In this document: piece after piece, positions 42,590-52,185 of the stretch
How positions within the stretch are numbered: position 1 is the first letter of the stretch
Layout: the number at the start of each line of letters is the position of its first letter
Assembly: GCF_036013935.1 (NCBI RefSeq)
Contig: NZ_CP107902.1
Span: forward strand, 10,077,001-10,141,000
From: Streptomyces sp. NBC_00461
Lineage (GTDB): Bacteria; Actinomycetota; Actinomycetes; Streptomycetales; Streptomycetaceae
Direction of reading: 5' to 3'
DNA length: 64,000 bases
Notes under the pieces: model-generated
Told to the model about the DNA's origin: nothing
Databases searched by the model: none
What the model saw: the letters and a program-made list of their open reading frames with translations, nothing else
Translations under genes and position numbers: made by a program

Positions 42590-43630
42590 ATGCGTGTTGC
42601 CGTGACCGGTGGGGGCGGTTTTCTGGGTTCGCACCTGTGCGAGGCATTGCTGCGGCGTGGAGACGCCGTCGTATGTCTGGACAACTTCAGTACGGGCCGA
42701 CCGAAGAACATCGCACACCTGCGGAATTACCCTGCGTTCGAACTCATCCACACCGACGTGAGCGTGACCGCGGACGTTCCCGGTCCGGTCCACGCCGTCG
42801 CCCATCTCGCAAGTCCCGCGTCGCCGCCGGACTATCTGCGTCTGCCCCTGCAGACCCTCGCCGTGGGCAGCAGGGGCACCGAGAACGCCCTGGAACTGGC
42901 CCGGGTCAACAACGCCCGTTTCCTGCTCGCCTCGACGAGCGAGGTCTACGGCGATCCGCTCGTGCACCCTCAGGACGAGGAGTACTGGGGAAACGTCAAT
43001 CCGGTCGGACCGCGCAGCGTGTACGACGAAGCCAAGCGGTACGCGGAGGCCGTCTCCCTGGCCTATCGGCGCAGCCTCGGCGTCGACGTGGGAATCGTCC
43101 GGATCTTCAACACATACGGCCCGCGCATGCGCAAGCACGACGGCCGGGTCGTGTCGAGCTTCATCGCCCAAGCCCTGGACGGCGAACCGCTGACCATCTA
43201 CGGCGACGGAAAGCAGACCCGCAGTTTCTGCTACGCGGACGACCTGGTCCGCGGCCTGGTCGCGATGCTGGACTCGTCCGAGACCGGGCCGTTCAACATC
43301 GGGAACCCGGAAGAGTGGACCGTGTCCGATCTCGCCGAACTCGTCCTCGACATCACGGGTTCGGATTCGCAGATCCAGTACCACCCACTCCCCACGGACG
43401 ACCCGGTCCGCCGTCGCCCGGTCATCACTCGTGCCCGTGAACACCTCGGCTGGTACCCGGAAGTTCCGGTGGCGGACGGAGTGCGCCGGACCGTGGAGTG
43501 GTTCAGGAGCCGGCCGCAGGATGACGCCGCCCAGACCGGCCCGATCGCGGCGGCTCAGAGCGACACCTCCCACCTCCCCCCGCCGCACGGCGACAGGCCG
43601 CTCCCGACCCCCACGGACTTCGCGGTCTGA
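42590..43630 (+). CDS. UDP-glucuronate decarboxylase-like NAD-dependent epimerase
   Basis: 346 aa extended SDR. Gly-rich motif GGGGFLGSHL, catalytic Y145-D-E-A-K149 in the UXS signature YDEAKR, and RIFNTYGPRM with DGRVVSSFI and QTRSFCYADDLV all match UDP-xylose synthases. It should convert UDP-GlcA (from the dehydrogenase at 44711) to UDP-xylose. The start is the second ATG, after GGAGAAAGTC; ATG 42578 is an alternative. A Pro-rich tail of about 35 aa is non-catalytic. First gene of a three-gene operon with galE and ugd. Confidence 0.85.
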   Translation: MRVAVTGGGGFLGSHLCEALLRRGDAVVCLDNFSTGRPKNIAHLRNYPAFELIHTDVSVTADVPGPVHAVAHLASPASPPDYLRLPLQTLAVGSRGTENALELARVNNARFLLASTSEVYGDPLVHPQDEEYWGNVNPVGPRSVYDEAKRYAEAVSLAYRRSLGVDVGIVRIFNTYGPRMRKHDGRVVSSFIAQALDGEPLTIYGDGKQTRSFCYADDLVRGLVAMLDSSETGPFNIGNPEEWTVSDLAELVLDITGSDSQIQYHPLPTDDPVRRRPVITRAREHLGWYPEVPVADGVRRTVEWFRSRPQDDAAQTGPIAAAQSDTSHLPPPHGDRPLPTPTDFAV

Positions 43631-43660
43631 CACGTATTCGAGAAGGACGGGAGGTACCCC

Positions 43661-44689
43661 ATGCCGGATCGCACCACCGTGCTGGTGACCGGCGGCGCCG
43701 GTTTCATCGGCAGCCACACCTGTGTCGAACTCCTCGGGCACGGCTATGACGTCGTGGTCGTCGACGACTACTCCAACAGCTCGCCCGGCGCGCTGGAGCG
43801 CGTTGCGAAAATCGCCGACCGCCCGCCGATCGCCGTCCACGAGATCGACGTCCTCGACCGGCGCGCCCTCTCCCGGGTGTTCGACCAGCACGATGTCGAC
43901 GCGGTCATCCACTTTGCCGCGAAGAAGGCCGTCGGGGAGTCCGTCGAACTGCCCGTCGAGTACTACGACAGCAACGTCGGCGGCACCACGGCACTGCTGC
44001 GCGTCATGCGCGACCACGGCGTCCACCGCCTGGTGTTCTCCTCGTCCTGTTCGGTGTACGGCAACGCGACCAGGGTGCCGCTCACCGAGCAGGACCCGGT
44101 AGGCCCTACCAACCCCTACGCTGCGTCGAAGTGGCTGTGCGAGCAGGTGCTCGCCGACATCTGCCGTCATCTGCCGGAGTTCTCCGTCCTGGCTCTGCGC
44201 TACTTCAACCCGGTCGGCGCGCACCCCGGCGGACTGCTCGGCGAAGTCCCCCGGGGTGCGCCCAACAACGTGATGCCGTACCTCGCCCAGGTCGCCGCCG
44301 GGCGGCTTGCGAAGCTCAGCGTCTTCGGTGACGACTACCCCACGGCCGACGGCACGGGCGTGCGTGACTACATCCATGTGATGGACGTCGCCGAAGGCCA
44401 CCGCGTGGCGCTGGAGCACCTCGACGACGAGAACGGCATGCGCGTCTTCAATCTCGGTACGGGGCAGGGCACTTCGGTGCTGGACCTCGTCGCCGCCTTC
44501 CAGCGCGCCTGCGGTACGCCGATCCCGTACGAGATCACCAGCCGCCGCCCCGGCGACGTGGCCGCCCTAGTCGCGGACCCGGGCGCCGTGGCCCAGGCCT
44601 GGAACTGGACCACGAGCAGAGACCTCACCGCGATGTGCGAGGACGCATGGCGGTTCCAGGAACTCAACCTGTCCGGTTATCCGGACTGA
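43661..44689 (+). CDS. galE: UDP-glucose 4-epimerase
   Basis: 342 aa. GGAGFIGSHT cofactor loop, the SSSCSVYG Ser motif, the NPYAASKW catalytic Tyr-Lys, and RYFNPVGAHPGGLLGEVPRG are the GalE hallmarks. It interconverts UDP-Glc and UDP-Gal, and some members act on UDP-GlcA or UDP-xylose. ATG 43661 follows GGGAGG. Middle gene of the nucleotide-sugar operon, so it likely supplies galactose-type (or arabinose-type) donors to this glycan. Confidence 0.9.
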   Translation: MPDRTTVLVTGGAGFIGSHTCVELLGHGYDVVVVDDYSNSSPGALERVAKIADRPPIAVHEIDVLDRRALSRVFDQHDVDAVIHFAAKKAVGESVELPVEYYDSNVGGTTALLRVMRDHGVHRLVFSSSCSVYGNATRVPLTEQDPVGPTNPYAASKWLCEQVLADICRHLPEFSVLALRYFNPVGAHPGGLLGEVPRGAPNNVMPYLAQVAAGRLAKLSVFGDDYPTADGTGVRDYIHVMDVAEGHRVALEHLDDENGMRVFNLGTGQGTSVLDLVAAFQRACGTPIPYEITSRRPGDVAALVADPGAVAQAWNWTTSRDLTAMCEDAWRFQELNLSGYPD

Positions 44690-44710
44690 CACGGAATTGG
44701 GGCGAGCAAG

Positions 44711-46087
44711 ATGCGGCTGACCGTCATCGGAACGGGGTATCTCGGCGCTGTGCACGCTGCGTGCATGGCAGACATCGGACACGAGGTGCTCGGCGTCGAC
44801 ATCGACGCCGAGAAGATCGCGGCGCTCAACGAAGGCAGAGTCCCCTTCTACGAACCAGGGTTGCAGGACGTGCTCGGCAGAGCCGTCGGTTCGGGGAAAC
44901 TGCGCTTCACCACCTGCCTCGGCGAGGCAGCCGAGTTCGGCGATGTGCACTTCGTCTGTGTGAACACCCCGCAGAGCCGGGACTCGTCGGCCGCCGACCT
45001 GCGGGCGGTCGACACCGTCATCGACGCGCTGGCGCCCCGGCTGCGCCGCCGCTGCCTGATCGTGGGCAAGTCCACGGTTCCCGCGGGAACGACGGCCCGA
45101 CTCGCCGCGCGCGTCCAGGAGGCTGCCCCGCAGGGCACGGCCGTCGAGGTCGCCTGGAATCCGGAGTTCCTCCGGGAGGGCTTCGCCGTCCAGGACACGC
45201 TCCGCCCGGAACGGCTGGTGGCCGGCGTTCTGTCGCAGCGAGCGGACCAGATTCTGCGCCAGGTCTACGCACCGATGCTGCGCGCAGGTGTGCCCTACAT
45301 CAGCACGAACCCGGCAACCGCCGAGCTGGTGAAGGTCGCCGCGAACTCCTTCCTCGCCACGAAGATCTCGTTCATCAACGCGATGGCCGAGGTCTGCGAT
45401 GCAACAGGCGCCGACGTGACGACCCTGGCTGACGCCCTGGGCTACGACACCCGAATCGGCCGCCGCTTCCTGCGCGCAGGACTCGGCTTCGGGGGCGGAT
45501 GCCTGCCCAAGGACATCAGGGCGTTCACGGCGCGCGCCGACGAACTCGGCGTCGGCAGCGCTGTGTCGTTTCTCCGCGAGATCGACGAGATCAACGCACG
45601 GCAGCGACGGCGCACCGTCGACATCGCCCGGGACATGGTGGGCGGAGAGTTCACCGGCCGCCGCATCGCCGTCCTCGGTGCCACGTTCAAGCCCGACAGC
45701 GACGATGTGCGCGACTCGCCCGCTCTCGCCGTTGCCGTCGCGCTCCACCGCGAGGGTGCGGACGTACAGCTGCACGACCCGCAGGGAATCGACAACGCCC
45801 GGGCCGCTTGGCCCATGCTCGGATACGCCCCCGACGTGGACAAGGCTTGCCTGGGCGCCGATCTCGTCCTGCATGCGACCGAGTGGAGCCTCTATCGCCG
45901 GATCGACCCCGTCGCGCTCGCCGCCGTGACACCCGCGCGAAGGATCCTTGACGCGCGCAACGCCCTCGACGCGTCGCAGTGGCGGGCCGCCGGATGGACT
46001 CTGCGGGCGCTGGGTCGGCCCACGCCGCCCGCCCTGCCGAGCCAGCAGGCGGCCGCCGACCACGTGCTGTCCGCCGACCTGGGCTGA
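44711..46087 (+). CDS. ugd: UDP-glucose 6-dehydrogenase
   Basis: 458 aa. N-terminal NAD loop TGYLGAVHAACMADIGHEVL, central LVKVAANSFLATKISFINAMAE split motif, and the catalytic Cys near residue 264 in GFGGGCLPKDIRAF. It oxidises UDP-Glc twice to UDP-GlcA, the substrate for the UXS-like enzyme encoded upstream. A short Pro-rich tail follows the conserved C-terminal domain. ATG start; 21 nt after galE. Confidence 0.92.
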   Translation: MRLTVIGTGYLGAVHAACMADIGHEVLGVDIDAEKIAALNEGRVPFYEPGLQDVLGRAVGSGKLRFTTCLGEAAEFGDVHFVCVNTPQSRDSSAADLRAVDTVIDALAPRLRRRCLIVGKSTVPAGTTARLAARVQEAAPQGTAVEVAWNPEFLREGFAVQDTLRPERLVAGVLSQRADQILRQVYAPMLRAGVPYISTNPATAELVKVAANSFLATKISFINAMAEVCDATGADVTTLADALGYDTRIGRRFLRAGLGFGGGCLPKDIRAFTARADELGVGSAVSFLREIDEINARQRRRTVDIARDMVGGEFTGRRIAVLGATFKPDSDDVRDSPALAVAVALHREGADVQLHDPQGIDNARAAWPMLGYAPDVDKACLGADLVLHATEWSLYRRIDPVALAAVTPARRILDARNALDASQWRAAGWTLRALGRPTPPALPSQQAAADHVLSADLG

Positions 46088-46111
46088 ACCCCGCGGCCCG
46101 GCTGAGGCCAC

Positions 46112-46140
46112 GGGACCGAGGGGCTCCCCGAATCGGTCCC
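46112..46140. terminator. Stem-loop between ugd and the convergent glycosyltransferase gene
   Basis: GGGACCGA (46112-46119) and TCGGTCCC (46133-46140) form an 8-bp stem, with GGGG/CCCC able to pair inside the loop. It lies 25 nt after the ugd stop. Confidence 0.65.
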
Positions 46141-46159
46141 TGGTCACAGCAGGGCACCC

Positions 46160-47479
46160 TCACCTCTCCCCGGGCAGAATGGCGTGGTAAAGCCTTTCGG
46201 CGATTTCCGCTTTCGCCGTCCATGTGTGCTTGCGAGCCCACGACAGCGCGGCTCGTTCCATGCAATGGCGTGTCTGTCGCTCCGTGAGCACACCGCTCAG
46301 TGCCCATGCAATGCGCTGGGGCAGATCTGCAGGGTTACCGAGCGGCACGGAGATCGCACCGCCCGGCGCCGAGAAGTCACTGATGCCGTGGTGGCCGAGA
46401 TGGACGACGGGAAGACCTCGGGCCCACGCTTCCAATGTCTGCGTGCTGGAGGAGTCCCGCAGGCTGGTCATCAAAAACGCATCGGCGTCGTCGCAGGCCC
46501 GAAAAACCTCTTCCCGGGGCAACAGGCCACGGAATTCCACTGATTCACTTACGCCCAGGCGGTGAGCGAGTCGTTCCAGAGGCAGTCGCAGCGGCCCGTC
46601 GCCGAGGATCACGAGGCGGGCCTCCGGAATTTCCGACCGCAGATGTGCGACCGCCCGCAGCGCCAGTTCGGGAGTCTTGCGCGGGTGCAGTCTGCCGACC
46701 CACAAGACGGTGGGCGGACGGACGGGGCGGGTCTGCTGGTCCTGCGCCGGCTCTCGGATCAGTGACTCCTGGATGCCGTCGGCCAGCATCAGATGAGTGA
46801 CAGCACGGCTCAGACGGCGGGCCAGTCGCTCGGTGTCCCGGTTGGTGGCCAGGACCACCGCAGCCTTGCGCAGAGTGCTACGACACGACGGCCGACGGCT
46901 GAGGCAGCGAACCCACACCAGCGTTCGCAGCGCCTCCTGCCAGTACGCGGCGCCCATGAAGCGCCGATGACTGTGCGGTGCGGTCTGGCCGCCGCCGACG
47001 GGGCCGAACACCAACGGCGGACCCAGGCGACGCAACGCACTGCCGCCCTGCAAAGATCCGTAGGAGACGTGGTGCACAAGGTCGGCCGCATCGAGCCCGT
47101 GACTGCGGGCGTAGGCCAGAGCCCGACGCTGCCAGCCGTCATAGCACTTGACCTCCTGGGCCATGCCGCGCAGGAAGCCCGGCAGCAGCCCGGTCCACGC
47201 AGGGGCGGCCGGCGGCGGGACAACGTGCACCTTGATGCGTTCGCCCACCGCCCCCAGGTCCTCCACTCGGCGCGTGATGTGCAGCACGTTGTCGAACTCG
47301 TGGTGCGTCAGGACCTCCACCGTGTGCCCGTGTCTCGCAAGCGTTTCGGCCCAGCCCCAGCCGATGGCCGGCTCGCTGCCACGCGTTGGATCGCAGGCGA
47401 ACGCGACCAGCACGATACGCAGTTTGCGTGCCGTCTTTTCAGACCCAGGGTCGGCTTCACCTACGGTCTTCGTACGCAT
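46160..47479 (-). CDS. GT4-family glycosyltransferase
   Basis: 439 aa GT-B enzyme. The N-terminus (VLVAFACDPTRGSEPAIGWG WAETLARHGH) and the C-terminal VLWVGRLHPRKTPELALRAV, VILGDGPLRL and SSSTQTLEAWARGLPVV are typical of a GT4 subgroup in exopolysaccharide clusters. The acidic donor-binding position is unusual: the usual E...G.P is present as EAWARGLPV. Convergent with ugd. Donor and acceptor unknown. Confidence 0.82.
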   Translation of the reverse strand: MRTKTVGEADPGSEKTARKLRIVLVAFACDPTRGSEPAIGWGWAETLARHGHTVEVLTHHEFDNVLHITRRVEDLGAVGERIKVHVVPPPAAPAWTGLLPGFLRGMAQEVKCYDGWQRRALAYARSHGLDAADLVHHVSYGSLQGGSALRRLGPPLVFGPVGGGQTAPHSHRRFMGAAYWQEALRTLVWVRCLSRRPSCRSTLRKAAVVLATNRDTERLARRLSRAVTHLMLADGIQESLIREPAQDQQTRPVRPPTVLWVGRLHPRKTPELALRAVAHLRSEIPEARLVILGDGPLRLPLERLAHRLGVSESVEFRGLLPREEVFRACDDADAFLMTSLRDSSSTQTLEAWARGLPVVHLGHHGISDFSAPGGAISVPLGNPADLPQRIAWALSGVLTERQTRHCMERAALSWARKHTWTAKAEIAERLYHAILPGER

Positions 47480-47736
47480 AGAACCCCTACCTCATTCGCC
47501 GTGCCGTCCTGCCGCCAGGCATATTGCTTCGGCTGGGGTGGGAATTCATTGATGAAACGTTTCTCTCGATGCGTTTTCGTGGCCATTTTCCCCCGAACGG
47601 CTCACGAATTCCCAGTCCTGGTATACCCGCGCTGTCGTGGCTACCGGATACAGGGAACCGTGGCACCTATTCTGTGCGGGGCATTCACCGCCGAATAAAT
47701 TGGATGGGGCATCTTCTGCCCTGTGAGGGGTGCACG

Positions 47737-49188
47737 TTGGACCTTCGTGGATATCTGAAAGTACTGGCCAGACGCTGGCCCACCATCCTGATCTGCCTTG
47801 TACTCGGTATCGGCACTGCCGAGACGGTGATCGCCCTGAGCACGCCGGTCTACGCGGCCCGCACCCAGCTTTTCGTAGCCACCCGCTCCGGTGTGGACAC
47901 CGCCGAACTGAACCAGGGGCAGTCCTTCTCCCAGGCGCGTGTCCAGTCGTATGCGGCCATCGTCGCCACCCGCCAGGTGACCGAGCCCGTGGTGCGCGAG
48001 CTACGGCTGAAGTACACGCCGGAGCAACTCGCCACCCGCATCACCGCCGAGGCTCCGCTCAACACCGTGCTCATCAACATCACGGTTCGTGACACGGTTC
48101 CGGCGCGCGCGGCGCGTATCGCCGACGCCGTCGCGGAGCACTTCGCCGCTGTGGTCGAGGAGTTGGAGACGCCGAAGAAGGCCGCCGCCTCACCGAAAAA
48201 GGCATCCGGCCACCCCGCCTCGCCCGTCTCGCTCGGTGTCACCGAGCAGGCGAACGTCCCGAAGCGTCCCATGTCACCGAACAAGCTGCTCGACCTCGCG
48301 GCCGGAGTGCTCGGCGGACTGCTGCTCGCCGCCGCACTCGTCGCGCTGCGCGAGGCGCTCGACACCACGATCAAGACGAGCGACGGCCTGGCGGAGCTCA
48401 CCTCGTTGCCGGTCCTCGGTTCCATCCCGTTCGACAAGGGCGCGGCACAGCGGCGGGTTGCGATGGACACCGCCAGCACCTCCGCGCGCGCCGAGGCCTT
48501 CCGCAAACTGCGCGCCAACCTGCAGTTCACCCAGGTCGACGACAGGCCGACGGTGATCGTCGTGACAAGCCCGGTGCCCGGCGAAGGAAAGACCACCACT
48601 TCCGTCAACCTGGCGCTCTCGCTCGCCGACGCGGGAATGCGGACCTGTCTGATCGACGCCGACCTGCGCCGCCCCTCCGTCGCCCCCACCTTCGGGCTGG
48701 TCGAGGCGGCCGGACTGACCACCGTGCTCATCGGCCAGGCCCGGGTCGAGGACGTGACGCAGCAGGCCGGCGGACGGCTGGCGGTGCTCACGAGCGGTCC
48801 GGTGCCTCCCAACCCGACCGAGCTGCTCTCCTGCGGCCGGATGGCCGAGGTGTTGCGGGAACTCGCCGAAAGCTACGACGTGGTCATCGTGGACAGCGCT
48901 CCTCTGCTGCCGGTCGCCGACACCATCGGCCTCGCCCCGTTCGCCGACGGCGTGCTGCTCGTCGTACGCGCCTCCAAGACCGGCCGAGACCAGATCCGCG
49001 ACGCCGCCGAGTCGCTGAGCCGGACCGGCGTACGCATCCTCGGCGCCGTCTTCAGCATGTCCACCGCCTTCAAGAACAAGGGGTACGGCTACGGCTACGC
49101 GCCGGCCGAAGTGCCCCTGCCCCGTCCGCCGGCCGGCGGCGAGGAGCCCGTCGAGGCGACCCTGCGATCTCCCGCCGACGAGCAGTGA
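47737..49188 (+). CDS. Polysaccharide co-polymerase / tyrosine autokinase (BY-kinase)
   Basis: 483 aa Wzc-like protein. Wzz domain in residues 1-200 with two helices (about 15-35 and 188-208). BY-kinase motifs: Walker A PVPGEGKTTTSV (about 279-290), Walker A' LIDADLRRP (about 306), Walker B VIVDSAPLL (about 384). The C-terminal Tyr cluster GYGYGYAP (about 450) is the autophosphorylation tail. TTG 47737 was chosen over ATG 47704 because GAGGGG lies 7 nt upstream and the encoded LDLRGYLKVLARRW matches the family start. It should control chain length; the phosphatase gene follows. Confidence 0.88.
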   Translation: MDLRGYLKVLARRWPTILICLVLGIGTAETVIALSTPVYAARTQLFVATRSGVDTAELNQGQSFSQARVQSYAAIVATRQVTEPVVRELRLKYTPEQLATRITAEAPLNTVLINITVRDTVPARAARIADAVAEHFAAVVEELETPKKAAASPKKASGHPASPVSLGVTEQANVPKRPMSPNKLLDLAAGVLGGLLLAAALVALREALDTTIKTSDGLAELTSLPVLGSIPFDKGAAQRRVAMDTASTSARAEAFRKLRANLQFTQVDDRPTVIVVTSPVPGEGKTTTSVNLALSLADAGMRTCLIDADLRRPSVAPTFGLVEAAGLTTVLIGQARVEDVTQQAGGRLAVLTSGPVPPNPTELLSCGRMAEVLRELAESYDVVIVDSAPLLPVADTIGLAPFADGVLLVVRASKTGRDQIRDAAESLSRTGVRILGAVFSMSTAFKNKGYGYGYAPAEVPLPRPPAGGEEPVEATLRSPADEQ

Positions 49189-49237
49189 GCAGTCCTGCAC
49201 CGAACGGCCTTCGGGGCCGGATGCATGGAGAAGCCCC

Positions 49238-49810
49238 ATGAGTACCGACAGGCTCCGCCGCCACCGCGAAGAGGGCCCGGCGACTGCCTTCAAAGTGCTG
49301 TTCGTCTGCACCGGCAACCTGCATCGGTCGCCGGTGGCGGAACGGTTTCTGGGCGCAGTACTGCCGGAGCCAGATTTCAGGGTCCGCAGCGCGGGCACCG
49401 CTGCCCGGCCGGCACCGCTGGACGCCGTGACGCGCACAATCCTCGGCGAAATGGGCGGTGACGTACGGGAGTTCACGGCCCGACGGCTGGACGTCGGCCA
49501 CATCGAACGGGCCGACCTGGTGCTGGGCCTGGAGCGGTGCCACCGGGAGGCTGCCGTACGGCTCTGCCCGTTGGCACTGCGCCGCTGTTTCACCCTCCGG
49601 GAGTTCGTCCGGCTCGCGGAGGGGACCAGCGCCGACACACCACGCGAGACGGTCCGGCTGGCAGCGTCCCGGCGCGGTGTGGTGGTTCCCCCGCCGGGCG
49701 AGTCCGACGGCATCGCCGACCCTTACGGCGCCTCCCCGGGTGTGCACAAGGCGCGGGCCCTGGAGGTCCGCGATGCGGTGTTGACGCTCGCCGGGATCCT
49801 GGCCCCCTGA
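49238..49810 (+). CDS. Low-molecular-weight protein tyrosine phosphatase
   Basis: 190 aa. P-loop VLFVCTGNLHRSPVAE with C24, Arg of the CX5R motif, and the DP-loop in SDGIADPYGAS (Asp about 163). This class reverses phosphorylation of the BY-kinase Tyr cluster, allowing polymerisation cycles. It lies 49 nt after the kinase gene on the same strand, the classic Wzc/Wzb order. ATG 49238 is at the family start region after an AGAAGCC; a short extra N-terminus precedes the P-loop. Confidence 0.9.
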   Translation: MSTDRLRRHREEGPATAFKVLFVCTGNLHRSPVAERFLGAVLPEPDFRVRSAGTAARPAPLDAVTRTILGEMGGDVREFTARRLDVGHIERADLVLGLERCHREAAVRLCPLALRRCFTLREFVRLAEGTSADTPRETVRLAASRRGVVVPPPGESDGIADPYGASPGVHKARALEVRDAVLTLAGILAP

Positions 49811-49942
49811 CGCCACCGCCTCAACCGAGACCCGGAGGTGGTCCGGATGACGAGGCAGCCGCTGCCGCCGCTCCCGTACACCTGGCGCGGCGGCAGCGAC
49901 CGCTCCGCCGGCTGTTCACGGGGCAGCCGCTGCGCCGATTGC

Positions 49943-51820
49943 TCAGCGATGACAGGCAGCCGCGGGGCGCACCGTCGACCGCAGCGGTGTCACCAGGGCC
50001 TGCCGCCAGATGGTCGGGGCACGGTCGGCCTCCGGTTCGCGCAGGTGCAGCACAAGCGTGCGGCTGGACTGCCGGGGAAGCTCCAGGTCGACGGTGTACG
50101 CCGGATGGCCGCGTTCTGCGCCGGGGATCATCTCGACCGGGTGGCCGTCCAGGGTGGCCCGGGTCAGGCTCGCTCCCGTGCCGGCGTAGTACGTCACGAG
50201 CAGCCGGTTGTCGCCCGGGTGGGTCCGGTAGGGCGGGGTGTCGACCCGTTGGGTGACGTAGTGGGGGAGGCCGGAGGACGGTGCGCGGTTGGTGAGGGTC
50301 ACGGTCGCGGTGACCGATCGGCCGTCGTCCGTGCAGGCACCCGGCGCCCAGATGATGCTGCGATCGAGGTAGTAGTCCAGCTTGGTGCCGGCCGCGTTGT
50401 TCACGACGAGCCCCGCGAAGGGGCCAGGAGAATCGGGGAGCGCGCCTGAGAAGGGTCGCGACTCCAGCAGCCGCTGCTCGCCCTTGTGCGCGCTCCACAC
50501 CTGCAGCCGGCCTTCCCGTTGCACCTCGTGCACGGCACCCAGCAACGCGGGGATCAGGTGCGGGTCGTCGGTCGCCTGCATCAGCCGTCCGGCGGCGGCG
50601 CGGGCGGCCTCCGCGAAGTACGCCTTGCGCTGGGCGACGTCGTCGTACTTCGCATACGCGGCCCGCTCGGTGACGTCCACGGCGTTGTCGGCCGTCAGCG
50701 AGGTGCCGTCGGGCAGCCGGGCGGGGCCGGCAGCGCGCAGCAGCAGGCCGAGCGCACCGGGGTCGATGGCGATCGCGCCGTCGAGGCGCTGACCGCTGTG
50801 ACTGTGCCAGTCCGCGGTCCAGATGCGGGCCGCATACGGAAAATGGGGACTCATGTTGGAGTTGGCCCACAGACTCTGGGGTCCGTTGTTGCCGTATTGG
50901 GCTCTGAACTCGGCTCCGAGGTCGATGTCCGCGTGGCTGCCGTCCATCTCGATGTTGTTGCCGAAGTGCTCGAAGGACAGGCGGCCACGGTCGGCCCGCA
51001 GTACGGCGAAGGCCCCTGGGAGGCCTCCGGTGCCCCGGGCCTCGGCCGTGTTCTGGAAAGCGAGGATGTAGCGCCGTTGCCCATGCGACCCGAGCATGGA
51101 CGGCACCACACGGGCCGCGACGGCGACGTCTCGGGTCTGTGGGACGAGGCGGTCCAGCCGATCCGTCAGCTGCGCTTCGGCGCGGTCGGCGGCCGGCAGC
51201 CACGTGGACTCGGGGAGGTGGTGGACATCGTCCCGTACCTCGGCCGCGATGTGCGCGGCCCGGGTGAACGCGGACGCCTGGCCCTCCAGCTCGGTGAGAA
51301 CGTGCGGGATGCCGCCCGCGCGAGCGCCAGCCGAGAAGCGGGGGACGGCCCGCACGAGCGGCGGCAGCACATCGCCGGCCAGTCTGTCCGATGCCGCTGC
51401 GATGCCGCGCACGGTCTCCAGGGGGCTGCCGGCGAAGGGTAGGTGGGCGGCGGTGTACCAGGCCGGTCCGGTGGTCAGGCTGTGTGCTTTCGCCGCGTGT
51501 TCGGCTGCGGAACGCACCAGTCGCTCCGGCTTGGATTCTGCCGGGGCCCCCGCGGCAACGGCCTCGGTGGGATGGGACCCGGCCGAGGCCGCGACCGATT
51601 CCCGCAGCGCGTTGAGGTCGGCCTGGGCGGCGAGGAGTTCGCGGTGGGCGAGCACGCCGGTGCCACCGATCCAGGCGGCCGCCGCCGCTGGAACAGCGGC
51701 GGCGGCAAGCAGCACGCTCCTGGCCACAGGGCCGTGAACGCGTCGGCGTACCCCGCGGACGTCCCGGGCAGACCCGGGACGCCGCAGAGGGAAGGACAGA
51801 CGTGCTTTGGGCACCGTCAT
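49943..51820 (-). CDS. DUF4012 membrane-anchored protein
   Basis: 625 aa. One N-terminal helix (about residues 35-58), a helical segment rich in Ala, and a large extracytoplasmic domain with the family landmarks RRYILAFQNTAEARGTGGLP and GAFAVLRADRGRLSFEHFGN. These proteins occur in glycan and cell-envelope loci of actinobacteria with no assigned activity. Its ATG overlaps the stop of the LADTG gene (ATGA), so production of both is coupled. Convergent with the phosphatase gene. Confidence 0.82.
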   Translation of the reverse strand: MTVPKARLSFPLRRPGSARDVRGVRRRVHGPVARSVLLAAAAVPAAAAAWIGGTGVLAHRELLAAQADLNALRESVAASAGSHPTEAVAAGAPAESKPERLVRSAAEHAAKAHSLTTGPAWYTAAHLPFAGSPLETVRGIAAASDRLAGDVLPPLVRAVPRFSAGARAGGIPHVLTELEGQASAFTRAAHIAAEVRDDVHHLPESTWLPAADRAEAQLTDRLDRLVPQTRDVAVAARVVPSMLGSHGQRRYILAFQNTAEARGTGGLPGAFAVLRADRGRLSFEHFGNNIEMDGSHADIDLGAEFRAQYGNNGPQSLWANSNMSPHFPYAARIWTADWHSHSGQRLDGAIAIDPGALGLLLRAAGPARLPDGTSLTADNAVDVTERAAYAKYDDVAQRKAYFAEAARAAAGRLMQATDDPHLIPALLGAVHEVQREGRLQVWSAHKGEQRLLESRPFSGALPDSPGPFAGLVVNNAAGTKLDYYLDRSIIWAPGACTDDGRSVTATVTLTNRAPSSGLPHYVTQRVDTPPYRTHPGDNRLLVTYYAGTGASLTRATLDGHPVEMIPGAERGHPAYTVDLELPRQSSRTLVLHLREPEADRAPTIWRQALVTPLRSTVRPAAACHR

Positions 51821-52185
51821 GAGTTGTTGCGACGACGCATGACCAGCATGGTGCCGGCACCCGCCGCGACCAGAGCGGCCGCAACACCACCCAGCACGAT
51901 TTCCTTGGTGTGGTCGTCGGAACCGGTGTCCGCGAGGTGGCCGTGGCCCTGGTCATGGCCCTGGTCATGGCCATGCTCGTGGTCGTGAGGGTGGTGCGGC
52001 TTCGGTGGGTAGGGCGGGTAGGGGGTGTGCGACGGTTGTGGGGGGTAGGGCGTGTGCGACGGATGCGCGGGATACGGGTTGGTCTGGGCGTGGGCGGCAG
52101 CAACGCCTGCCAGGGGTGCTGCGAACAGCGCAGCAGCCACGGCGGCCGACCCCACAACAGATCGCCATCTCGGCGATGTCGTCAT
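51817..52185 (-). CDS. His-rich LADTG (sortase-anchored) surface protein
   Basis: 122 aa. A Sec signal peptide (cleavage about residue 33), two TPYPP repeats, a His/Asp-rich stretch (HHPHDHEHGHDQGHDQGHGH) that could bind Zn, Cu or Ni, then LADTG at residues 84-88, a hydrophobic helix and a basic tail (MRRRNNS). LAxTG is the sorting signal for class E sortases of Streptomyces. ATG 52185 follows a GAGAG-like sequence. No sortase gene is in this window. Coupled to the DUF4012 gene. Confidence 0.85.
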   Translation of the reverse strand: MTTSPRWRSVVGSAAVAAALFAAPLAGVAAAHAQTNPYPAHPSHTPYPPQPSHTPYPPYPPKPHHPHDHEHGHDQGHDQGHGHLADTGSDDHTKEIVLGGVAAALVAAGAGTMLVMRRRNNS

